57,165 nucleotides of DNA from Myxococcota bacterium (GTDB taxonomy: Bacteria > Myxococcota_A > UBA796), in assembly GCA_029251165.1 (NCBI GenBank), contig JAQXDW010000098.1:1-57165 (forward strand), given 5' to 3'. The notes beneath the pieces were generated by a model that saw only the letters and a list, made by a program, of their open reading frames with translations, did no database searches and was not told the DNA's origin. The translations under genes and the position numbers were made by a program. The stretch's first letter is position 1, and every line of letters starts with the position of its first letter. This document shows, one piece after another, positions 51,733 to 57,165 of this stretch.

Positions 51733-53100
51733 TTACGCCCCGTCGGGGACTGGCCCCGACGCTCTCAGCAGCCGCTCTACCGTAGACTCTACCCACCGCT
51801 CTGTCGCCTCTCCATAGGGCATCGCGAGGTACAGGAAGAACGGCCCGCCCACCGTCTCCACCCCGCGCTCGCCTACTGAGCAGAGCAGTCCTGAGGTCCG
51901 CAGTCGCCCGCCGAGCAGTGCCTTTCCCCAGTGTGCGTGTCCCGCAATCACTGCCGCGAGATCGGACGCTGCGATTGAATTGCGCTGATCTGGATCGTCG
52001 GCTTCTCTGTGCTCCACCCGAACAGCATCGCTGAGAACCGTAAACGTCCAGTGGTGGGTTGTGTCTGGGTAGACAACCTCTAACGTGAGTATACGCGGGC
52101 TGTGTTCGCTCAGCACTCCGAGTGCTGGGGCCAGGACATCGACCAGCCATGGCGCGATCACTGCCGACAGCTCTGCCGTTTCGATACCCTCTGGATTCGG
52201 ATCGGAGATCGGCGGCACTGCCGCTGGACGAAACCGTCGACGGTCTGTGCTCGGCAGGCGCGTGATCAGCGGGCTGTCTTCTTCGACGGTCACCACCCCG
52301 TCGGTCAGCCGATAGACCGCGCCAGTCCGCGCGGGGTGGATTGCTGCGGTGGGACACCGGACGGTGAGGTCGCGGGCGATGCGGTCGGTGGAGACAGGGT
52401 AGGCCATCGCATTGAGCCAGTCGCTGTCGGCGGTGAGCTGACTTCCTGCTGCACCCGGAATGATCGCAGCGGCGTTACAGGCTGCGATTCGAGACAGCTC
52501 TCGGTCATATCCCCGCACGGGAAATCGGGTCCGCTCTCCCAGGGCGGCGTTGACCTGGAGGAGCGGCTGCCATCGAACAATGCCGAGGTCCAGTCGCTCT
52601 GTGAGCTCGGGGCGAACCAGGATCTCTCCTGCTCGCGTCAGCACCGCGCCGACCTGATCTCCAAGCTCGGTGTCCACTTGATTCCAGACCACCCCATCTG
52701 CGGTGGCCAGCATCACCCCCCACTCCGAGACCGGGCAATACGAGGGGGTGGTCAGCAGATCGAGGCCGGGCAGGGCGAGGTGCTGCCAGTCCTTCAGCAG
52801 CGAGACGCTGGCGAAGCCCAGGCGCTGTGCGGTGCGTCCAACCAGGGCGTCGGCGGTCAGGACGATCGCTTCTGGGCAGTGCTGCGCGAGGGCGTGGAGG
52901 CTGGGGATGTCGAAGTGATCAGGGTGGCGGTGGGTGACGACGATGAGATCGGGGCGCAGTGCTGCGGCGTCGAGCTGTCGGCGGGGCACAACCTCGAAGG
53001 TGCCGGCGTGGTAGGTCTCGCCGAGCAGGGGATCCATCAGGATCCGCAGCCCAGCAGCCTCGACGAGCCACATTGCATGTCCGCAGCAGGTCCATTGCAT
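51733..53100 (-). CDS. metallo-beta-lactamase-fold protein
   Basis: A 455-residue protein starting at ATG 53100 (MQWTCCGHAMWLVEAAGLRILMDPLLG), the usual first strands of MBL proteins; the open frame runs to 53247. The metal site is THRHPDHFD (HxHxDH), with a likely further ligand in YCPVSEWGV. About 200 residues of beta/alpha structure with no other motif follow the lactamase part (residues 1-260). Related proteins are UlaG/RomA-like hydrolases or phosphodiesterases. It is divergent from the small-protein/radical SAM operon (starts 184 bp apart), so it could share regulation with it. Its metal-dependent reaction is unknown. Confidence 0.85.
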   Translation of the reverse strand: MQWTCCGHAMWLVEAAGLRILMDPLLGETYHAGTFEVVPRRQLDAAALRPDLIVVTHRHPDHFDIPSLHALAQHCPEAIVLTADALVGRTAQRLGFASVSLLKDWQHLALPGLDLLTTPSYCPVSEWGVMLATADGVVWNQVDTELGDQVGAVLTRAGEILVRPELTERLDLGIVRWQPLLQVNAALGERTRFPVRGYDRELSRIAACNAAAIIPGAAGSQLTADSDWLNAMAYPVSTDRIARDLTVRCPTAAIHPARTGAVYRLTDGVVTVEEDSPLITRLPSTDRRRFRPAAVPPISDPNPEGIETAELSAVIAPWLVDVLAPALGVLSEHSPRILTLEVVYPDTTHHWTFTVLSDAVRVEHREADDPDQRNSIAASDLAAVIAGHAHWGKALLGGRLRTSGLLCSVGERGVETVGGPFFLYLAMPYGEATERWVESTVERLLRASGPVPDGA

Positions 53101-53284
53101 GGCTGTCAGCGTAGCGCAGGTCACGTCTTGGCTGCGCTGGAGACCGTCCCGCTGGCTCGGGCCAGAGCCTGATCGGTCCGGACCGGTGTCATTGCTGGCA
53201 GCAGACCATCGGCCCGAAGAGTAGTCGAGCCACCATCGATCGGTCATAATATTAACGGTTGGTCAATACTAAGCGTGAGGAACC

Positions 53285-53566
53285 ATGAAGTCGGACAAGA
53301 AGCTCTCAGCGGGTGTCCTGGTCACCCTTGGCCTGACCGGCGTGCTGAGCACGGCGGTCAGCTGCGGCCCGTGCCTCGACTATGTCGCTCCTGACTCTGG
53401 TGGAGAAGGCGACACGGGCGACACGGGCGACACGGGCGACACCGCCGAGGATGCCCTCTCTGCTGAAGCCCAGAGTCGCAAGGCTGCCTCCGATGCCGTT
53501 CTTGCGCGCGGGGTGCTGCCGGCGGATGTCGTGGCGATTCTCTCGGCGCGGCAATCAGAAGAATAG
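53285..53566 (+). CDS. small GPCLDY/DTG-repeat protein, candidate modified-peptide precursor 1
   Basis: A 93-residue protein; the ATG has GAGG 5 nt upstream. A hydrophobic segment (VLVTLGLTGVLSTAVS, 11-26) with KK before it ends at Cys27. GPCLDY follows directly at 28-33, then an acidic stretch with DTG units (GDT x4 from a 9-bp DNA repeat, 53408-53443). The C-terminal 30 residues read SRKAASDAVLARGVLPADVVAILSAR. That tail and the GPCLDY motif recur in the next gene. Two readings compete. It may be a lipoprotein with an imperfect lipobox (AVSC lacks the usual residue at -3). Alternatively it may be the precursor of a ribosomally made, post-translationally modified peptide, as its neighbours suggest. 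Tandem small precursors before radical SAM enzymes favour the second reading. Confidence 0.8.
   Translation: MKSDKKLSAGVLVTLGLTGVLSTAVSCGPCLDYVAPDSGGEGDTGDTGDTGDTAEDALSAEAQSRKAASDAVLARGVLPADVVAILSARQSEE
53408..53443 (+). repeat. 9-bp tandem repeat x4 coding GDT units
   Basis: GGCGACACG three times plus GGCGACACC, in frame in the first small protein. A like array (four near-identical units) lies at about 53728-53761 in the second protein. Confidence 0.93.
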
Positions 53567-53575
53567 GAGCCAACC

Positions 53576-53947
53576 ATGCCTCCTGGAAAATTGCAGAACG
53601 CTATCCTGGCAGCCCTCGGTGTGGCCGTCAGTGCCTGCGGAGAGAAGGACGAGGACACTGGAGACACGTCTGTCGGCCCCTGCCTCAGTGAGCAGATCGA
53701 CACCGGTCCGTGCCTGGACTACATGAGCGACACGGGCGACACGGGCGACACGGGCGACACCATCGACACGGGGCCGTGCCTGGACTACCCGGCAGACACA
53801 GGCGACACGGGTGCTGCCAGCGACACGGGCAGCACAGATGATGCCCGCAGCGGCTCCCGCGACGACGCCACCCGTCGGATCCTCGATCGCGGCATCCTGC
53901 CTGAAGACATCGCGAAGCGCCTCGCCAAGCGCCTCAAGGGAAGCTGA
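53576..53947 (+). CDS. small GPCLDY/DTG-repeat protein, candidate modified-peptide precursor 2
   Basis: A 123-residue protein with AGGAG before the ATG, 9 bp after the first small protein. The N-terminus has the same plan (KLQNAILAALGVAVSAC, a canonical VSAC lipobox), then DEDTGDTS. Three GPCL sites follow: GPCLSEQ (34-40), GPCLDYMS (44-51) and GPCLDYPA (66-73). DTG runs separate them, with a conserved tail SRDDATRRILDRGILPEDIAKRLAKR. Alignment with the first protein is SRxxA(S/T)xx(V/I)LxRG(V/I)LPxD(V/I)xxxLxxR, which suits a recognition helix. The stop codon directly abuts the GTG of the radical SAM gene, so translation is coupled. The Cys/Asp/Tyr residues of GPCLDY are the obvious candidates for modification. 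Confidence 0.82.
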   Translation: MPPGKLQNAILAALGVAVSACGEKDEDTGDTSVGPCLSEQIDTGPCLDYMSDTGDTGDTGDTIDTGPCLDYPADTGDTGAASDTGSTDDARSGSRDDATRRILDRGILPEDIAKRLAKRLKGS

Positions 53948-55063
53948 GTGTCTGTCTTTCACGGAACGACCGACCCGACCAGCAACACCATCCCCCGGCT
54001 GGACTTCGAGCTTACCGGCGGCTGCGATCACCGCTGTGCGCACTGCTACAACGTCTGGACGGCCTCCAAGGGGGATGCCCAGGCGGACTTTCCGACGGGC
54101 CGTCCGCTGCCGACCGCAGCGTTTCTCGCCCTGATGAGCAAGGCGGTCACCCAGAGCGGCGCGCGGCACCTCACCCTGACCGGCGGCGAGCCGATGCTGC
54201 ACCGCGATGCCCTGCCGATCATCTCGCACGCCTGCTCGCTGGCCCCCTCCGTCACCCTCATCACCAACGGCAGCCACATCACCGAGGCGGTCGCGTCGCG
54301 GTTTGCGGAGTGGGGGGTGGCCCAGGTTCAGCTCACCCTGCTGGCCGGAGAGCGGGTGCTGCACGACAAGCTGAAGGGCGCAGTCTGCTTTGACGACACC
54401 GTGCGCGCGGCCGCTCGACTGTCGGCGGCCGGGGTGCCGGTTCAGGTCTGCTACGTCGCGATGCGAGAGAACGCCGGGCAGCTTCGGCAGGTGATGGAGC
54501 TGTGCGCGGCGCTGTCGGTGCGCGGGCTGTCCTACAACCGGATGGCACCCACCGGTCGGGCCATCCACCACATCGCCCGGCTCCTCCCCAGCGCCGATGA
54601 GATCGAGGCTGATCTCGACGTGCTCGATGTGCTGGGCCGACGCTGGGGCATCTCCGTGGGCACCGCGATGCCGATCCCGCCCTGCCTCGTCCGCACCGAA
54701 CGGTACACCTGGGTTCGGTTCGGCTACTGCTCCACCGGCTCCTCCTCACCCAACATCGTCATCGACGGCAAGGGCGACGTGCGCAGCTGCAACCTCTCCA
54801 GCGGCATCCTCGGCAACCTCGTGCGCCAGGACTGGCCCGAGATCCACGCCAACCCCTACCCGCGGACCTTCAAGCAGACGATCCCGGAGATCTGTCGGGG
54901 CTGTGCGCACGAGCGAACTTGCCAGGGGGGCTGCAAGGAGAGCGCCTTCGCCACGTTCGGCTCGCACACGGCCCCCGATCCGCTGGTCTGGCTGGCGCGA
55001 AATCCTGACGCCCGTGGCACCCTGCCGGCCCTGGTTCCCCAGCACGTGAGCACCGCAACGTGA
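53948..55063 (+). CDS. radical SAM/SPASM enzyme, candidate peptide maturase
   Basis: A 371-residue enzyme. The [4Fe-4S]-binding CxxxCxxC is CDHRCAHCY near residue 22, SAM-contacting LTLTGGEPMLHRD follows, and the C-terminal SPASM-type Cys set is PCLVRT, YCST, RSCNLSSG and ICRGCAHERTCQGGCK. This fits enzymes that modify peptides (thioether or C-C bonds, as in anaerobic sulfatase-maturating enzyme and PqqE relatives) with auxiliary clusters. GTG 53948 directly follows the stop of the second small protein, with AAGGGAAG upstream. Its stop overlaps the next gene's GTG by 4 bp. The setting makes the two small proteins its likely substrates; that is inference. No PqqD-like recognition domain was seen in this chain. 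Confidence 0.88.
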   Translation: MSVFHGTTDPTSNTIPRLDFELTGGCDHRCAHCYNVWTASKGDAQADFPTGRPLPTAAFLALMSKAVTQSGARHLTLTGGEPMLHRDALPIISHACSLAPSVTLITNGSHITEAVASRFAEWGVAQVQLTLLAGERVLHDKLKGAVCFDDTVRAAARLSAAGVPVQVCYVAMRENAGQLRQVMELCAALSVRGLSYNRMAPTGRAIHHIARLLPSADEIEADLDVLDVLGRRWGISVGTAMPIPPCLVRTERYTWVRFGYCSTGSSSPNIVIDGKGDVRSCNLSSGILGNLVRQDWPEIHANPYPRTFKQTIPEICRGCAHERTCQGGCKESAFATFGSHTAPDPLVWLARNPDARGTLPALVPQHVSTAT

Positions 55064-57165
55064 GCAAGACGCCCGCAGTCCTGCTCATCTCACCGGGCAT
55101 CCTGAAGTGGACCGACATGGACTTCGGGCTGCCGCACCTCGTCAGCATGGGTGGCTACCTCCGCCACCACACCGGAGTGCGGGTCGAGCTGCTGGATCTC
55201 AACTACGAAGGGGGCGATCACAGCACGCTGCTGAAGACGGTTGAGTCTCTCGGACCGCACCTGCTCATCGGCGTGAGCTGCTACTCCAGCTTTGACTACA
55301 TGCGGGTCATGGCCCTGGCGCGCTTCATCAAGGATCACCTGCCGGATGTGCCGCTGGTGACCGGCGGCTACCACGCCAGCGCCCTGCCGGAGGATGTCGT
55401 CTTCGACGGCTCGCCGTTTGATGCGGTGGTGCTGGGAGAGGGCGAGATCCCGATGCGCCAGATCGTCGAGACCCTGCTGGGGGGCGGCGTGCTGACGAAG
55501 CAGCGCTACGGTCCGGCGCTCATCCAGGATCTCGACACCCTGCCGCCCTACGACTGGTCGCTGCTCGACCGCTACTGGCCGCGCGCGCATGCGCTGGGGC
55601 GGAAGTTTCAGATCTACCTGTCCCGAGGCTGCCCGTACCACTGCACCTTCTGCATGGAGCGCTCCAAGAGCGGCTATAGCTGGCGGAGCTACAGCGCGGG
55701 GCGAGCGGTCGAGGAGCTGGAGCGGCTGTCTGCGCGCACCGATCTCTCTCGGTGGGTCATCAACATCGCCGACCCCTTGTTCGGCTTCCAGCGTGCCTGG
55801 CGACGAGAGGTGCTGGCGGGGATCATCGACAAGGGCCTCCTGCCTCGGCAGTACTGGACCCTGACCCGCTCCGATGACCTCAACGAGGAGGACATCTCTC
55901 TGCTCGCGCGGGCGCGGTTCTCCATCGGCATCGGTCTGGAGAGCGGCAGCCCGACGATGCTGGCCCAGATGCAGAAGGGCAACACCGCCACCCGCTACCT
56001 CGGCGCGGTCCGGCAGCTCGCCCGCCTCTCTCACGACCACGGGCTGACCTGGGCGGTCAATGTCATCGTTGGTCATCCCGGCGAGACCCCGCAGACCCTC
56101 CAGGAGACCGCGGCGTTTGTCTCCGAGCTCTTCCAGTCCACCGACACCACCCGGGGCTGGCTGTCCGTTGATCCGTTCCGGCTCTATCCCGGCAGCGCAG
56201 TCCATCAGCAGCGGGCGGACTGGTCGGCGAAGTACGGCGCGAAGTTCTATGCCCCGGAGTGGTGGAAGAGCTGGTATGACCTCGGCTTCCATGCCCAGCA
56301 CCTCGACGCTGGGCGTGACATGCCGTTCGAGACGCGGGTCCGGGCGATGCACGCCACCTATCGACCGCTGCTGCTGGACATCGCCGATCGGTTCGTCGGG
56401 CAGGATCGCAGCGTGGATGCGGTGTACCGAAACAGCATCCGACAGCAGGCCGAGGCGCTGTCGGATTCGCGGCTGCAGCACACCCTTGCTCAAGCGGGTC
56501 GAAGCCACCGCCGGGTGGATCCGCAGCTCCGAATTCCGCTGGGGATGAACCTCAAGGATCCCTGGATCCGGCGTCGGGAGATGGCGGTGCGTCGGCTGCT
56601 GGCGCGCGGGGTGCTGCGCAGCGCGGATCTCATCGCGGCCCTGCTCCGTGTCGCTCCGGAGCGGATGATGGGACCGGACGAGGCCGGCGCGGTGCTGGAG
56701 GGGGCGACCCCGCCGGTGCTGGCAGAGGGGCTGCTGCCGGTGTCGCTGGGGATCGATGTGCTCGCCACCGGGCTGGAGGCGCTGGAGCCAGAGCCGGGGC
56801 AGGTCGTCGCGGACCTCACGGGGCGCTCAGCCTATGTCGGCGCGCTGCTCTCTCGGCTGGTCGGTCCGTCCGGGCGGGTCATCGTCAACCAGCCGCTCCC
56901 CGAAGACCCGGCGACCACGACCGCCCTGGAGGCGCTCGGCAACGTCACGGTGCGCTGCGTGCCCCAGGACGCCCTGCTCAACCTGCCCGAGCCGGTCGAT
57001 CGGATCTGGATCGGCGCTGCGCTGCCTCGGCGGCCCGCGCTGGCCCCCATGCTGAAGCCCGAGGGGCGGGCGGTGGTCGCGATCGGGCCGCGGTTCCGCC
57101 GTCAGGATCTGGTGACGCTGCGGGTGGAGGCGGGGCAGACCATTGAGCAGATCGTGGCCCGGATG
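55060..57165 (+). CDS. B12-binding radical SAM enzyme fused to a degenerate isoaspartate-methyltransferase-like domain (partial at the right edge)
   Basis: The frame is open from GTG 55060 (overlapping the upstream stop as GTGA) to the window edge, 702 codons. Residues about 1-130 have the cobalamin-binding plan (VLLISPG, LVTGGYHASALPEDVV, GEGE), although the classical DxHxxG is not seen. The radical SAM core has C191, C195 and C198 in GCPYHCTFC. From about residue 505 the sequence resembles protein-L-isoaspartate O-methyltransferase (PCMT). An N-terminal RRLLARGVLRSADLIAALLR helix is followed by a Rossmann part (ADLTGRSAYVGALLSRLVGPSGRVIVN) in which the usual GxGxG is replaced by DLTGRS. So SAM binding there is doubtful. 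Possible roles are methylation of, or binding to, the small-protein substrates. The C-terminus is not seen. Confidence 0.85.
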   Translation, partial: MSKTPAVLLISPGILKWTDMDFGLPHLVSMGGYLRHHTGVRVELLDLNYEGGDHSTLLKTVESLGPHLLIGVSCYSSFDYMRVMALARFIKDHLPDVPLVTGGYHASALPEDVVFDGSPFDAVVLGEGEIPMRQIVETLLGGGVLTKQRYGPALIQDLDTLPPYDWSLLDRYWPRAHALGRKFQIYLSRGCPYHCTFCMERSKSGYSWRSYSAGRAVEELERLSARTDLSRWVINIADPLFGFQRAWRREVLAGIIDKGLLPRQYWTLTRSDDLNEEDISLLARARFSIGIGLESGSPTMLAQMQKGNTATRYLGAVRQLARLSHDHGLTWAVNVIVGHPGETPQTLQETAAFVSELFQSTDTTRGWLSVDPFRLYPGSAVHQQRADWSAKYGAKFYAPEWWKSWYDLGFHAQHLDAGRDMPFETRVRAMHATYRPLLLDIADRFVGQDRSVDAVYRNSIRQQAEALSDSRLQHTLAQAGRSHRRVDPQLRIPLGMNLKDPWIRRREMAVRRLLARGVLRSADLIAALLRVAPERMMGPDEAGAVLEGATPPVLAEGLLPVSLGIDVLATGLEALEPEPGQVVADLTGRSAYVGALLSRLVGPSGRVIVNQPLPEDPATTTALEALGNVTVRCVPQDALLNLPEPVDRIWIGAALPRRPALAPMLKPEGRAVVAIGPRFRRQDLVTLRVEAGQTIEQIVARM

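Noticed and set aside
53285..53947. The two small proteins as ordinary lipoproteins only
   Set aside because: Not fully rejected: the second has a good lipobox. The shared motifs and the packed radical SAM genes make the modified-peptide reading at least equally likely.

Overview
The window is GC-rich bacterial DNA with no ribosomal RNA or tRNA gene that I could see. It looks like a delta-proteobacterial (Myxococcota-like) chromosome. The signs are several lipoproteins whose lipobox is followed by Asp/Thr-rich linkers built from exact DNA repeats (DADT units, DTG units), many hybrid histidine kinases, a CarD-family regulator, and dense GTG/TTG starts. The taxonomic call is inference from style, not from a marker gene. 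No prophage, insertion sequence or CRISPR array was found.

Left part (1-13 kb): a partial secreted protein, a DADT-repeat lipoprotein, a membrane hybrid histidine kinase, a sulfotransferase fused to a cyclic-nucleotide-binding domain, a TauE/SafE permease, and a complete tripartite MacAB-TolC-type export set (ATPase, outer-membrane factor, FtsX-like permease, lipoprotein adaptor) in which the outer-membrane gene is inverted relative to the other three. Next is an H-NOX heme protein translationally coupled to a soluble hybrid histidine kinase.

13-24.7 kb: an HbpS/GlcG-family protein coupled to a GAF hybrid kinase that carries an eroded extra receiver fragment at its tail; a methyltransferase; an SGNH-hydrolase-like membrane protein; an orphan sensor kinase; a second DADT lipoprotein behind a strongly folded leader; an NmrA-type reductase; an EamA-like protein; and an arylsulfotransferase-like lipoprotein.

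24.7-40.9 kb: a lipoprotein-type histone-deacetylase-fold amidohydrolase, small membrane proteins, an SDR, a nucleoside phosphorylase, a pentapeptide-repeat protein with a possible effector-associated domain, a DUF3553-like/CarD gene pair, a rhodanese, an overlapping ATP-grasp ligase/two-cysteine racemase pair next to a small sulfotransferase, an SLC12-like transporter, and a beta-propeller/di-heme cytochrome lipoprotein.

40.9-53 kb: a 1090-residue cytoplasmic-looking protein of unknown function, a zinc-ribbon membrane protein, a secreted protein, a DUF2325 protein, a PAQR/hemolysin III protein, a DUF697-like protein, the DEAD-box helicase DbpA, an MT-A70-type adenine methyltransferase, and a metallo-beta-lactamase-fold protein.

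The most exciting part is the right end (53.28 kb to the edge). Two small, related proteins share a GPCLDY motif, DTG repeats and a matching C-terminal segment. They sit directly upstream of, and are translationally packed with, a radical SAM/SPASM enzyme and a B12-binding radical SAM enzyme whose C-terminus looks like a degenerate protein-isoaspartate methyltransferase. This has the architecture of a peptide-modification (RiPP-like) operon of a kind I do not recognise. The last gene runs off the window.
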